From the NCBI RefSeq assembly GCF_019402665.1, contig NZ_VSST01000007.1, forward strand, positions 27,447-91,446: 64,000 nt of DNA, written 5' to 3'. This DNA is from Bradyrhizobium canariense (GTDB lineage Bacteria; Pseudomonadota; Alphaproteobacteria; Rhizobiales; Xanthobacteraceae). Of the stretch, positions 44,465-53,585 are shown piece after piece (the stretch's first letter is position 1; every line of letters begins with the position of its first letter). A model generated the notes under the pieces. That model saw nothing but the letters and a program-made list of their open reading frames with translations, was not told where the DNA came from and ran no database searches. The position numbers and the translations under genes were made by a program.

Positions 44465-46138
44465 TTACTTCACCGCCCCGAACCGGCTGTCGAACGAGTT
44501 CGACTGGACCACCGGCGCGGCGCCCATGATCTGGGTCGCTTCACCCGCGCCATCGGACACCGACGGCTTCAGCGTCGGGCGGGTCGCCGCGAGGCGGGTG
44601 TCGGGCTTCGCTGGTTCGGCGGGCTTGGCGACGGCAACGGCTGGCTTCGGCGCATCCTTCCCTGCATCCTTGGACTTGTCGTGTCCCGGCACGAACCGGG
44701 TTACCGCGGCCTTCAGCCGGGACGCCGCGGTAGGCGGCGTCGTGGAAGTCGCAGCCGGGGCGACGGATGCCGTGGCCTGCGGCGGCGGCGTGGTCGCCGT
44801 GGCGTCGGCGTTGCCGATGCCCATCTTGCGGCCGAGGTTGGAGAAGAAGCCGGATTTCTCCGCCGGAGCAGCGGTGGCGACACGCGTGTTGGCGGCGGGC
44901 GCGCTGACGGCGACGACCGGCTCTTCCTGCGGCGAGGGCGCGGCCGCATCGAGATTCGGCTTCGGCGGATTGACGTGTCCAGGAATCGTGCCCGGCGCCT
45001 TCGCCATCGCCAGCATCTGGAGCGTGGTGCCTTCGGCGCCTTCCGACAGGCCGGTCGAGCCCTCCGGAATCTTCGCGGCAAAGATCTTGTTCATGCCGCC
45101 GTCGATGCCGGTGTTCATGCGCGCAACGGGCGTGCCGCGCGAGACCAGCTTGTTGTACTCGGCCTGGTCGCGTGCATCCTTCTCGCGCACGGCGCTGGCG
45201 ATCTCCTCGGGGATCACATAGGCCGGGCACTTTGCGGACGCGTCGAACACCGGATCACGCTTGGCGTCGGGCGGCTTCGCCGCGTCGAACACGTACTTCT
45301 TTTCGCAGAAATCGACCTTCGGCTCCTGCCGCGTCACCTCGAAATGATCATAGCCTTCCTTGATCATCTTCCAGAACGGCATGTTCGGATTGTTCCGGTG
45401 CTTGGCCATGTTCACCGGCGTCATCTTGAACGGATAGGCCTGCAGCTGGAACGCCTTCTGGCCGCCGAAGAAGGACTCGCGCCCGAGCGAATAGATCTCG
45501 GCGATCTGCTCGTCCGTCATCGCGTAGCAGCCGCGCGAGGAACAATCGCCATGCACCATCAGCTGCGAGCCGCTGCGGCCCAAAGCCTTGTCGAACGCGT
45601 TCGGATAGCCCGTGTTGAACGACAAATAGTACGCCGACTGCGGATTCATCTGGCCCGGATTGATCGAGTAGAATCCTTCCGGCGCCTGGCGGTCGCCTTC
45701 GCGCACCTTCGGGCCGAGATCGCCGGACCAGCGACAGATCGGATAGGTCTTGAGCAGCGCGAACTGGCCGTTGCGGGTCTGCTTCCAGACCTCAAGCTCG
45801 GCCTCCTGCTTGAACAGGCGCACCAAAATCGGTGATTGCAGATCCATGTCCTTCTCGACCATCGCGGCGAGAAGTTTCGGCGGGACCGGCTGGTTGGCCT
45901 TGGCATTGGTCGCAAGCGAAACCTGGTCGGTGTCGCAACCGGCCAGCACGAAGCTGGCGGCAAGCGCCACCGAGACCAGAAACGCGCGAGCAAGCGAACG
46001 AGAAATCAAGATGGACCCCACACCGTCCAGGGCATCGCGCGCAAACCCCAATCTTGAAGCATGATCCGACCGGAGACCCGGACCCGTCGCGACGGGCTTT
46101 TTCGCAATCACGCTCCAGCGCTTATGCCCTGAAGCCAT
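44465..46138 (-). CDS. L,D-transpeptidase (YkuD family) lipoprotein
   Basis: The 557-residue product carries a hydrophobic signal with lipobox VLAGCD (Cys near 68), then a YkuD catalytic domain with MVHGDCSSRGCYAMTD (nucleophile Cys in SRGC). It would form 3-3 crosslinks or attach proteins to peptidoglycan. ATG 46138 puts 45 residues before the signal peptide, which is long; a GTG or TTG close to ILISRSLARAFLVSVA is a likely alternative start. The last about 220 residues are Ala/Pro/Thr-rich and look disordered. It precedes accA's stop region by a repeat-containing gap. Confidence 0.85.
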   Translation of the reverse strand: MASGHKRWSVIAKKPVATGPGLRSDHASRLGFARDALDGVGSILISRSLARAFLVSVALAASFVLAGCDTDQVSLATNAKANQPVPPKLLAAMVEKDMDLQSPILVRLFKQEAELEVWKQTRNGQFALLKTYPICRWSGDLGPKVREGDRQAPEGFYSINPGQMNPQSAYYLSFNTGYPNAFDKALGRSGSQLMVHGDCSSRGCYAMTDEQIAEIYSLGRESFFGGQKAFQLQAYPFKMTPVNMAKHRNNPNMPFWKMIKEGYDHFEVTRQEPKVDFCEKKYVFDAAKPPDAKRDPVFDASAKCPAYVIPEEIASAVREKDARDQAEYNKLVSRGTPVARMNTGIDGGMNKIFAAKIPEGSTGLSEGAEGTTLQMLAMAKAPGTIPGHVNPPKPNLDAAAPSPQEEPVVAVSAPAANTRVATAAPAEKSGFFSNLGRKMGIGNADATATTPPPQATASVAPAATSTTPPTAASRLKAAVTRFVPGHDKSKDAGKDAPKPAVAVAKPAEPAKPDTRLAATRPTLKPSVSDGAGEATQIMGAAPVVQSNSFDSRFGAVK

Positions 46139-46323
46139 TGATTAAAATTCTAACCTCTGGGTCATGTGGTCGCAACCCGAACGGGGATCACGAGCCCGTT
46201 GGCCCAAAGGCGTGGTCAACGAAGACTTAAACTGGGCCGTAACTTGGGCCTCGCGGCCAAACCGGTACAGAGATCGCTGATTTGGGCAAAAAAAGGGTTA
46301 ACGCGGGGTTACCGGGGGCTCTT

Positions 46324-46431
46324 CACCTCCCCCGCTGGCAGGGGAGGCCGGGAGAGGGCTCGTGCCGCATCGGGAGTATCGCGAGAGGAAATACCCTCTC
46401 CCCGACCCTCCCCCGCAAGCGGGGGGAGGGA
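46324..46431. repeat. Palindromic intergenic repeat (family E, copy 1)
   Basis: CACCTCCCCCGCTGGCAGGG, GGGAGAGGG, then CCCTCTCCCC and CCCTCCCCCGCAAGCGGGGG form nested inverted arms. It lies in the 326-bp gap (46139-46464) between accA and the L,D-transpeptidase; I saw nothing else there. Confidence 0.75.
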
Positions 46432-46464
46432 GCGCACCGCCGCTGCGGTCCCAAACCGCCCGAA

Positions 46465-47427
46465 TCAGCCCAGTTTCCGGCCGATATCGAGGAATTTCTG
46501 CCGCCGATGCTTGCGGATGGCGTCGCCGTCCAGGCCCCGCAGCTCGTCAAAAGCCTTGGCGATGGCGTCGCCCGTGGTGGCGATCATGGCGGCGGGGTCG
46601 CGATGGGCGCCGCCGACCGGCTCCTTCAGGATGCTGTCGATCACGCCGAAGCGGAGCATGTCCTGGGCGGTGATCTTCATGTTGTTAGCGGCTTCCTGCG
46701 CCTTGGAGCCGTCGCGCCAGAGGATCGAGGACGCCGCCTCGGGCGAGATCACGCTGTAGATCGCGTGCTCCAGCATCAGGACCTTGTTGGCGGTGGTGAT
46801 GGCGATGGCGCCGCCCGACATACCCTCGCCGGTGATGATGGCGACGTTCGGCACGGTCAGCGCCATGCAGGCATCGGTCGAACGCGCGATCGCCTCGGCC
46901 TGGCCGCGCTCTTCCGCGCCGATGCCGGGATAGGCGCCGGCGGAATCGGCGAGCGACAGCACCGGCAGGCCGAACCGCTCCGCCATCTCCATCAGCCGCA
47001 CGCATTTGCGATAGCCCTCGGGCCGCGCCATGCCGAAATTATGCTTGATGCGGCTCTCGGTGGAATCGCCCTTTTCCTGGCCCATCACGCAGATGGCCTC
47101 GCCGCGGAAGCGGCCGAAGCCGGCCACCAGCGCCTCGTCCTCGCCGAACTTGCGGTCGCCGGCGAGCGGGGTGAACTCGGTGATCAGGCCCTTGATGAAG
47201 TCGTTGAAATGCGGCCGCTGCGGATGTCGCGCGACCAGCGTCTTCTGCCACGGCGTCAGGTTCAGATAGAGGTCGGCCATCGCCTGCGCCGCCTTGTCCT
47301 CGATCCGCCCGATCTCCTCGGCGATGTCGCTGCCGGAGGCCGCAAGCGTCCGCAATTCGTCGAGCTTGGAATCGAGCTCGGCGACGGGCTTTTCGAAATC
47401 GAGATAGCTGCGCATCTGGTCTGGCAT
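46465..47427 (-). CDS. accA: Acetyl-CoA carboxylase carboxyltransferase subunit alpha
   Basis: AccA with AccD transfers the carboxyl group from biotin to acetyl-CoA, the committed step of fatty acid synthesis. The 320-residue protein begins MPDQMRSYLDFEKPVAELDS. Blocks FGMARPEGYRKCVRLMEMAE, DSAGAYPGIGAEERGQAEAI and GEGMSGGAIAI are typical. The frame is open to 47544, but ATG 47427 gives the family N-terminus. Confidence 0.96.
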   Translation of the reverse strand: MPDQMRSYLDFEKPVAELDSKLDELRTLAASGSDIAEEIGRIEDKAAQAMADLYLNLTPWQKTLVARHPQRPHFNDFIKGLITEFTPLAGDRKFGEDEALVAGFGRFRGEAICVMGQEKGDSTESRIKHNFGMARPEGYRKCVRLMEMAERFGLPVLSLADSAGAYPGIGAEERGQAEAIARSTDACMALTVPNVAIITGEGMSGGAIAITTANKVLMLEHAIYSVISPEAASSILWRDGSKAQEAANNMKITAQDMLRFGVIDSILKEPVGGAHRDPAAMIATTGDAIAKAFDELRGLDGDAIRKHRRQKFLDIGRKLG

Positions 47428-47613
47428 CAACTCAATATAGGGAGAACGGGGCGAGGCGGCGAAGCGGATTCGATGTCGTGGAAAGAAATGTAGGTTCGTC
47501 AATGAGTTGGCTTGTGTGCTCGCAACGAGCGCAGGCCAAATCATCGTGAGGCCCCGGCTCTTTCTGCGGAGATGTGGCCGAAGTCAAGGCGGTTTCGGGC
47601 TCCGACCCGTACC

Positions 47614-47695
47614 GTAGCCCGGATGAGCGAAGCGATATCCGGGGCAGGTCGCCCCAATCGTCAATCCCGGATGTCGCTTCGCTCATCCGGGCTAC
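47614..47695. repeat. Palindromic intergenic repeat (family H)
   Basis: GTAGCCCGGATGAGCGAAGC at the left and GCTTCGCTCATCCGGGCTAC at the right, with ATATCCGGG/CCCGGATGT inside. It sits in the gap between xerD and accA, both on the minus strand. Confidence 0.85.
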
Positions 47696-47712
47696 TGCAG
47701 CTAGGGCAGCAA

Positions 47713-48693
47713 CTACTTCTCCGCCAGCGGGTGCAGGTCGCGGACCAGGCTCTTCAGCCGCTCCTCGACCACGTGGGTGTAGATCTGGGTAGTCGAGATG
47801 TCGGTATGGCCGAGCAGCGTCTGCACGATGCGCAAATCGGCCCCGTTGTGCAGCAGGTGGCTGGCGAAGGCGTGGCGCAGCACGTGGGGGGAAACCAGCC
47901 GGGCCTGCAGCCCTGAAGCGACCGCGAGCTCCTTCAAGTCGCGGGCAAAATGCTGCCGCGTCAGATGTCCGCTCTCGCCGAACGAGGGGAACAACCATTT
48001 CGAGGCCGCCACGCTGTTCTTCTTGTCTGCCTTGTTGTCCTTGGCCGCCTCTGTCGCCGCGAGATAATCGGCCATCGCCTGGCGCGAGGCCTCGTTGAGC
48101 GGCACCAGCCGTTCCTTGTTGCCCTTGCCGCGCACCACGATCATGCGGGCGTCGCGCTTCGCCGCCGTGCGCGGCAGCGCCACCAGCTCGGAGACGCGCA
48201 GGCCGGTGGCGTAGAGGACCTCGAGTAGACAATAGAGTCTCAGGGCGCGCAGCCGTTTCGACGGCGAGGCATCCTCAGCCTCGCTCAATTCCTTGGCGCG
48301 GCGGAGCATGCGATCGACATCCGCGATCGACAGCACCTTCGGCAGCCCGCGGCCGCGCTTGGGGCCGGACAGGATCGCCGCGGGATCGTCGGTTCTGATG
48401 CGTTCGTTCAGGAGGAAGCGATAGAGATGCCGCAGCGCCGACAGCCGTCGCGCGACGCTGGTGGACTTGAAGCCGCGCGTGTCGAGATCGGCGAGATAGT
48501 CGCGCAGCGTCTGTGTTTCCGCGTCCGCGAATGCATGCCCGACGCGGCCGAGAAACTCGGAGAAGTCGGTGAGGTCGCGGCGGTAGGCATCGAGCGTATT
48601 GGGGCCGGCGCCCTGTTCCGCCGCGAGCATGTCGAGGAACAGGCCGGTGAGTTTTGTATCTGAGGGCTTGTTATCGGAAGATCTGGCACGCAT
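47713..48693 (-). CDS. xerD: Site-specific tyrosine recombinase XerD
   Basis: XerD resolves chromosome dimers at dif with XerC. The 326-residue protein has the SAM-like core-binding domain (about 10-105) and the catalytic domain with Arg in [13 protein letters not shown], HxxR in [12 protein letters not shown], and [15 protein letters not shown] with the nucleophilic Tyr. A stretch [14 protein letters not shown] (about 220) is a subfamily insertion. Its chromosomal setting, not in a mobile element, supports XerD over a phage integrase. Confidence 0.93.
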   Translation of the reverse strand: MRARSSDNKPSDTKLTGLFLDMLAAEQGAGPNTLDAYRRDLTDFSEFLGRVGHAFADAETQTLRDYLADLDTRGFKSTSVARRLSALRHLYRFLLNERIRTDDPAAILSGPKRGRGLPKVLSIADVDRMLRRAKELSEAEDASPSKRLRALRLYCLLEVLYATGLRVSELVALPRTAAKRDARMIVVRGKGNKERLVPLNEASRQAMADYLAATEAAKDNKADKKNSVAASKWLFPSFGESGHLTRQHFARDLKELAVASGLQARLVSPHVLRHAFASHLLHNGADLRIVQTLLGHTDISTTQIYTHVVEERLKSLVRDLHPLAEK

Positions 48694-48710
48694 GCCCGGC
48701 AGGCTAGCCC

Positions 48711-48857
48711 CTATTTCTTGAGAAACTTATCCGGCGGGATCGTCACCGTCATTTCCCGCGGCTTTGGATTGACGAAGTTCGCCAGCGCGAAGACCACGCC
48801 GTAGACGATGCCGGCGATCACGGCGACGACCGTCAGGAAGCGGAACAGGCTGGGCAT
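48711..48857 (-). CDS. Small single-span membrane protein
   Basis: A 48-residue protein MPSLFRFLTVVAVIAGIVYG with one transmembrane helix (about 8-29) and a conserved-looking tail PKPREMTVTIPPDKFLKK. Similar short proteins occur between xerD and aroK in Rhizobiales, to my recollection. A longer start at 48920 (69 residues) is possible. Function unknown. Confidence 0.65.
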   Translation of the reverse strand: MPSLFRFLTVVAVIAGIVYGVVFALANFVNPKPREMTVTIPPDKFLKK

Positions 48858-49041
48858 CGGCAGGATCTCGGAGAGGGTCTCGGTCAGGGGCTTGGCGGGC
48901 AAATTAACCAATGAAATCATCCAACACGTTCGCCGTTTCGTGGCAAGAGTCCTCTGGCGAGGGCCCCTGCGGGGTCGTATAGGTGGCCAAAGGATGCCGC
49001 CTTTGGCGGCAGATCGAGCGAGACCCATTCGAGCGAGACAA

Positions 49042-49665
49042 ATGCCCGACGCCGCGTTGCCGATCCAAGCCTCGCCCGAGGCCGACATCCTGTCGGCGCT
49101 GGGGACGCGCTCGATCGTGCTCGTCGGCATGATGGGGGTGGGCAAATCCACCATCGGCCGCCGCATGGCTCTCAGGCTCAAGCTGCCCTTCGTCGATGCC
49201 GACACCGAGATCGAGGCGGCGGCCGGCATGACCATACCGGAAATCTTCGAGTGCCACGGCGAGCCGCATTTCCGCGACGGCGAGGCCCGCGTGATCGCAC
49301 GTCTGCTCGACGGCGGTCCCATCGTGCTGGCGACCGGCGGCGGCGCCTTCATGCGCGAGGAGACGCGGACCCGGATCGCGGCGAAGGCGATCTCGATCTG
49401 GCTCAAGGCCGATCATGATGTCATCATGCGCCGCGTGCGCCGGCGCGCCGACCGTCCGCTGCTCCAGACCGCCGATCCTGAAGGAACCGTGACGCGCCTG
49501 CTCACCGAGCGCGAGCCGGTCTACGGCCATGCCGACCTCACCATCGCCTCCCGCGACGTGCCGCACGACAGAATCGTCGATGAGACCATCGAGACGCTAC
49601 GCGCGCATCTTTGCGGCGAACGGGCGTCCCCGCCATCAGCCGACATCGCGAGTGCCGCACGATGA
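49042..49665 (+). CDS. aroK: Shikimate kinase
   Basis: AroK phosphorylates shikimate in aromatic amino acid synthesis. The 207-residue product begins MPDAALPIQASPEADILSAL, with Walker A VGMMGVGKSTIGRR (about 31-44), the shikimate-binding DADTEIE and LATGGGAFM, and the lid RRRADRPLLQ. The frame is open far upstream, but ATG 49042 suits the family. Its stop overlaps the aroB start (ATGA). Confidence 0.95.
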   Translation: MPDAALPIQASPEADILSALGTRSIVLVGMMGVGKSTIGRRMALRLKLPFVDADTEIEAAAGMTIPEIFECHGEPHFRDGEARVIARLLDGGPIVLATGGGAFMREETRTRIAAKAISIWLKADHDVIMRRVRRRADRPLLQTADPEGTVTRLLTEREPVYGHADLTIASRDVPHDRIVDETIETLRAHLCGERASPPSADIASAAR

Positions 49666-50810
49666 CCGCGCCTTTGAAACATTCCGATCCCGTCAACGTC
49701 GAGGTCGCGCTGGAGAATCGCGCCTATGACATCGTCATCGGCCGCGGCGTGCTGGCCTCGCTCGGCGAACGGGTCGCGCGCCTGCGCCCCGGCGTACGCA
49801 CCGCGATCGTGACGGATCGCACCGTCGCGAAATACTGGCTCGAACCCGCCGAGGCATCGCTGGCCGCCGCGGGCATTCCGACATCGCACATCGTCGTCGA
49901 GGAAGGCGAGATCTCCAAGACCTATGCCGGTCTCGAAAAGGTCAGCGAAGCCCTGATCGCCGCGAAGATCGAGCGCAACGATCTCGTCATCGCGCTTGGC
50001 GGCGGCGTGGTCGGCGATCTCGCCGGCTTCGCCGCGGCGATCCTGCGCCGCGGCGTCGACTTCGTGCAGGTGCCGACCTCGCTGTTGGCGCAGGTCGATT
50101 CCTCCGTCGGCGGCAAGACCGGCATCAACTCGCCGCAGGGCAAGAATCTGCTCGGCGCCTTCCACCAGCCGGTGCTTGTGATCGCCGACACCGCCGTGCT
50201 CGATACGCTGTCGCCGCGGCAGTTCCGCGCCGGCTACGCCGAGGTGGCCAAATACGGCGTGCTCGGCGACGAGGCGTTCTTCGCCTGGCTCGAGAAAAAC
50301 CATTCCGACATCTCCAAAGGCGGTTCGGCGCGCGAGCATGCGATCGCGACCTCCTGCCGCGCCAAGGCCGGCGTCGTCTCGCGCGACGAGCGCGAGACTG
50401 GGGAGCGCGCGCTGCTCAATCTCGGCCACACGTTCGGTCACGCGCTGGAAGCCGCGACCGGTTTCTCCGACCGCCTGTTTCACGGCGAGGGTGTTTCGAT
50501 CGGCATGACGCTGGCGGCGCAGTTTTCCGCGAAGCTCGGCATGATCGGCGACGCGGACGCCGCGCGCGTCGAGCGCCACCTGATCGAAGCCGGCCTGCCG
50601 ACGCGCTTGCAGGACATCGCGGGCTTCGCGCAGGAGGGGCTTGCTGATGCCGACGCGCTGTTGGCGCTGATGGCGCAGGACAAGAAGGTCGAGCGCGGCA
50701 GGCTCACCTTCATCCTGCTGGAAGCCGTCGGGCGGGCCCTCGTCGTGAAGAACGTCGAGCCGGCTCCGGTGCGCGACTTCCTGAAGGACAAGCTCGCGCA
50801 AAAGGCATGA
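49662..50810 (+). CDS. aroB: 3-Dehydroquinate synthase
   Basis: AroB cyclises DAHP to 3-dehydroquinate using NAD and a metal ion. The 382-residue protein has LGGGVVGDLAGFAAAILRRG, VPTSLLAQVDSSVGGKTGIN (NAD/substrate block) and LLNLGHTFGHALEAATG with metal-binding His residues. The ATGA overlap with aroK shows coupling. Confidence 0.97.
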   Translation: MTAPLKHSDPVNVEVALENRAYDIVIGRGVLASLGERVARLRPGVRTAIVTDRTVAKYWLEPAEASLAAAGIPTSHIVVEEGEISKTYAGLEKVSEALIAAKIERNDLVIALGGGVVGDLAGFAAAILRRGVDFVQVPTSLLAQVDSSVGGKTGINSPQGKNLLGAFHQPVLVIADTAVLDTLSPRQFRAGYAEVAKYGVLGDEAFFAWLEKNHSDISKGGSAREHAIATSCRAKAGVVSRDERETGERALLNLGHTFGHALEAATGFSDRLFHGEGVSIGMTLAAQFSAKLGMIGDADAARVERHLIEAGLPTRLQDIAGFAQEGLADADALLALMAQDKKVERGRLTFILLEAVGRALVVKNVEPAPVRDFLKDKLAQKA

Positions 50811-50828
50811 CGCGCGGTTGAACGGCGC

Positions 50829-50888
50829 TAAAGCGTTTTCAAGCGAAATGGGTACCGGTTCGCGTCAAGAAAACGCGTCAAAACAAGA
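50829..50888. repeat. Dispersed intergenic repeat (family K)
   Basis: AAAGCGTTTTCAAGCGAAAT, ACCGGTTCGCGTCAAG and AAAACGCGTCAAAACA make up an element I recognise as common in Bradyrhizobium genomes. A degenerate relative is at 39064-39089. It lies between aroB and the CorC-type gene in tandem. Confidence 0.65.
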
Positions 50889-50902
50889 AACCAGAGTGGT
50901 TC

Positions 50903-52207
50903 ATGGATTGGCTCGGCTTCACCATCGTCATTCTCTGCCTGCTCGTCTCCGGCTTCTTCGCCGCGAGCGAGACCGCACTGACCGGCGCTTCGCGCGCCAG
51001 CATGCTGCGGCTCTCCAAGCAGGGTAATCGCGACGCCGACGTGGTCTCGCAACTGCTCGACATGCGCGAGCGCCTGATCGGCGCGCTGCTGCTCGGCAAC
51101 AACATCGCCAATATCAGTGCATCCGCACTGGCCACCAGCATCTTCACGGCCTGGTTCGGCGACGTCGGCGTGCTCTATGCCACCGGCTTGATGACCGCAC
51201 TGGTCGTGATCTTCGCCGAGGTGCTGCCCAAGACCATCGCGATCAACGCGCCCGACCGCATGGCGCTCGCGGTCGCGCGCCCGATGCGGCTGACGATGTA
51301 CGTGCTGGGGCCGCTGCTGCGGATCGTGGAAGTCATCGTGCGGCTGTTGATGCGCCTGTTTGGCCTTGCCGGCGAGCACCAGGCGATCCTGTCGCCGACC
51401 GAGCGCCTCCGCGGCGCGGTCGACCTGCTGCATCATGAAGGCAAGTTCGAGAAGCACGACCGCGACATGCTCGGAGGGCTGCTCGATCTGCGCGAGCTCC
51501 AGGTCTCCGACGTCATGATCCATCGCACCGAGATGACGATGATCAACGCCGACCTGCCGCCGGAGGATCTGGTGCGCGAGGTGCTGGCGGCCGAATACAC
51601 CCGCATCCCGCTGTGGCGCGAGAAGCCGGAAAACATCATCGGCGTGCTCCACGCCAAGGATTTGCTGCGCGCGATCCGCGCGGCCGACGGCGAGACCTCG
51701 CGCATCGACGTCTCCACCATCGCGCTGCCGCCCTGGTTCGTGCCGGAGATGCGGCCCGTCTCCGAGCAGCTCAAGGCGTTCCGCCGCCGCAAGACCCATT
51801 TCGCCCTGGTCGTCGACGAGTACGGCGAAGTTGAAGGTCTCGTGACGCTGGAAGACATTCTGGAAGAGATCGTCGGCGACATCTCCGACGAGCATGACGT
51901 CGTGGTCGCGGGCGTGCGCGCCCAGCCGGACGGCTCGGTCGTCGTCGACGGCTCGGTGCCGATCCGCGACCTCAACCGCGCCATGGACTGGCACCTGCCC
52001 GACGAAGAGGCAACGACGGTCGCCGGCCTCGTCATTCACGAGGCGCGCTCGATCCCCGACCGCGGCCAGAGTTTCACCTTTCACGGCTTCCGCTTCCGCG
52101 TCCTCCGCCGCGAACGCAACCGCATCACCGCACTCCGTATTTCACCGGTGCCGCGCGAGACGGAAATGGAGGAAGCCAAGCGGCGGCGGGCGGGGACGTC
52201 GTTTTAG
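50903..52207 (+). CDS. CNNM/CorC-type transporter with DUF21, CBS pair and CorC_HlyC domains
   Basis: The 434-residue protein MDWLGFTIVILCLLVSGFFA has the DUF21 (CNNM) membrane domain with about four helices (to about 190), then two CBS domains (VSDVMIHRTEMTMI, FRRRKTHFALVVDEYGEVEG) and a CorC_HlyC C-terminal domain. Family members are linked to magnesium or cobalt efflux. The synteny aroB-corC-bolA-dnaJ is usual for Rhizobiales. Confidence 0.93.
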   Translation: MDWLGFTIVILCLLVSGFFAASETALTGASRASMLRLSKQGNRDADVVSQLLDMRERLIGALLLGNNIANISASALATSIFTAWFGDVGVLYATGLMTALVVIFAEVLPKTIAINAPDRMALAVARPMRLTMYVLGPLLRIVEVIVRLLMRLFGLAGEHQAILSPTERLRGAVDLLHHEGKFEKHDRDMLGGLLDLRELQVSDVMIHRTEMTMINADLPPEDLVREVLAAEYTRIPLWREKPENIIGVLHAKDLLRAIRAADGETSRIDVSTIALPPWFVPEMRPVSEQLKAFRRRKTHFALVVDEYGEVEGLVTLEDILEEIVGDISDEHDVVVAGVRAQPDGSVVVDGSVPIRDLNRAMDWHLPDEEATTVAGLVIHEARSIPDRGQSFTFHGFRFRVLRRERNRITALRISPVPRETEMEEAKRRRAGTSF

Positions 52208-52229
52208 GATTCGCATGACCCTGTTGCCC

Positions 52230-52340
52230 CTCATGGTGAGGAGCGCCGAAAGGCGCGTCTCGAACCATGCAGGCCAGGATGCCGCCGCGGGGGCCTGTAT
52301 CCTTCGAGACGCGCGCAACTGCGCGCTCCTCAGGATGAGG
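52230..52340. repeat. Palindromic intergenic repeat (family A, copy 2)
   Basis: CTCATGGTGAGGAGCGCCGA through CAGGATGAGG with CTCGAACCATGCAGGCC and ATCCTTCGAGACGCGCG inside. It fills the convergent gap between the CorC-type gene and bolA. Confidence 0.88.
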
Positions 52341-52374
52341 AGAAATGGCGCCGTCCGACGCTTGAACTGGCGAG

Positions 52375-52650
52375 CTAGCTCCCGCCTTCCCCCGGCGCTT
52401 GCGCGTGGATCGCCAGCGCGTGCACGCTGCCGGAGAGTTCCGCGGCCAGCGCCGAATTTATCATGCGGTGGCGATCGACCCGGCTCTTCCCTTTGAAGGC
52501 GGAAGACACAATATAAACGCGGAAGTGCGTCTCGCCGCTCGGCCGATGGCCGGCGTGGCCCTCATGCAAATGTGACTCGTCGACGACTTGCAGGCTTTCC
52601 GGCGTGAAAGCTTCCTGCAACTTGTTGCTGATAGTGTCTCTGATGGCCAT
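52375..52650 (-). CDS. bolA: BolA family protein
   Basis: The 91-residue protein MAIRDTISNKLQEAFTPESL has the BolA fold with SHLHEGHAGHRPSGETHFRV and KGKSRVDRHRMINSAL. BolA proteins partner with monothiol glutaredoxins in iron-sulfur control. ATG 52659 (three residues more) and 52689 are alternative starts; the frame opens at 52821. It is divergent to the J-domain gene. Confidence 0.9.
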   Translation of the reverse strand: MAIRDTISNKLQEAFTPESLQVVDESHLHEGHAGHRPSGETHFRVYIVSSAFKGKSRVDRHRMINSALAAELSGSVHALAIHAQAPGEGGS

Positions 52651-52690
52651 CTGGGTCATTACGGTGCGAGATCGCTCTCCGTATTGCATA

Positions 52691-52742
52691 GGCCGCCTCT
52701 GGCGGCCGTTCAAGGACGCCTCAGCATAGCTTCGGCTATGCT
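52691..52742. other. Two tandem perfect hairpins in the bolA/J-domain gap
   Basis: GGCCGCC-TCT-GGCGGCC (52691-52707) and AGCATAGC-TTCG-GCTATGCT (52723-52742), the second with a UUCG tetraloop and followed by TTTT. On the minus strand they would lie in the bolA leader if transcription starts upstream; on the plus strand the second resembles a terminator although no gene precedes it. Confidence 0.5.
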
Positions 52743-52802
52743 TTTCAGCTAATTGCAATGTCAAGACTTGAAGGTTTTTGCATTGCGTAGTCAAAGTCAG
52801 CC

Positions 52803-53438
52803 ATGCCGATCGATTCATCAAAGTTCTTCGACTCCATCCGGGTCAAGCCGAAAGGCAAGCAACCGGAAGTGAAGCCGCGCGACGCCGTGGTCAATTGCGA
52901 ATGGACCGGGTGCCAGAACAAGGGCGCGCATCGTGCGCCCAAGGGTCGCGACAACCAGCGTGAGTACTGGCACTTTTGTCTGAACCATGTGCGCGAGTAC
53001 AACCAGAACTACAATTTCTTCTCCGGCATGAATGCCGACGCTGTCGCGCGCTATCAGAAGGATGCGCTGACCGGCCATCGTCCGACCTGGAAGATGGGCG
53101 CCAATGGCGGCGTCAAGAAAGGCGCGGAAGCCGAGATCGACGGCGCCTTCGATCCGTTCAGCATGTTCCAGGAGCTCAACGGCCGCACCGGCTGGCGCGC
53201 TGGCCCGCAGGCCGCGCCCAAGGCCGAGACGCGCAAGATCATGAATGCCGAGCGCAAGGCGCTCCAGGTGATGGGCCTCGGCCCCGAGTCCACGCTCGCC
53301 GACGTCAAGTCCAAGTACAAGGCGCTGGTGAAGCAGCACCACCCCGACGCCAACGGCGGCGACCGCTCCACCGAGGACCGCCTGATCGAGATCATCAAGG
53401 CGTATAATTACCTAAAGACCGTGGTGCGCGAGGCGTAG
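52803..53438 (+). CDS. J-domain (DnaJ-like) protein
   Basis: The 211-residue protein MPIDSSKFFDSIRVKPKGKQ has a conserved N-terminal region with CEWTGCQNKGAHRAPKG and YWHFCLNHVREYNQNYNFF (Cys residues suited to metal binding). A C-terminal J domain (about 153-210) has the HPD motif in KQHHPDANGGDRSTEDR. It should stimulate a DnaK partner. No G/F or zinc-finger repeats are present, so it is not canonical DnaJ. Confidence 0.92.
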   Translation: MPIDSSKFFDSIRVKPKGKQPEVKPRDAVVNCEWTGCQNKGAHRAPKGRDNQREYWHFCLNHVREYNQNYNFFSGMNADAVARYQKDALTGHRPTWKMGANGGVKKGAEAEIDGAFDPFSMFQELNGRTGWRAGPQAAPKAETRKIMNAERKALQVMGLGPESTLADVKSKYKALVKQHHPDANGGDRSTEDRLIEIIKAYNYLKTVVREA

Positions 53439-53460
53439 GCCTCTCCCCGCGCCGTAGTAT

Positions 53461-53554
53461 CGTAGGGTGGGCAAAGCGAAGCGTGCCCACCACTTCTGTT
53501 GCGGTGTTGGATCGATGGTGGGCACGGCGCAAGTGCGCCTTTGCCCACCCTACG
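53461..53554. repeat. Palindromic intergenic repeat (family G)
   Basis: CGTAGGGTGGGCAAAGCGAA at the left and TTTGCCCACCCTACG at the right, with CGTGCCCACC/GGTGGGCACG inside. It fills the convergent gap between the J-domain gene and the citrate-synthase-like gene. Confidence 0.88.
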
Positions 53555-53585
53555 ATTCCCGGCTTGCGGAGATATCCGCGGTCCC

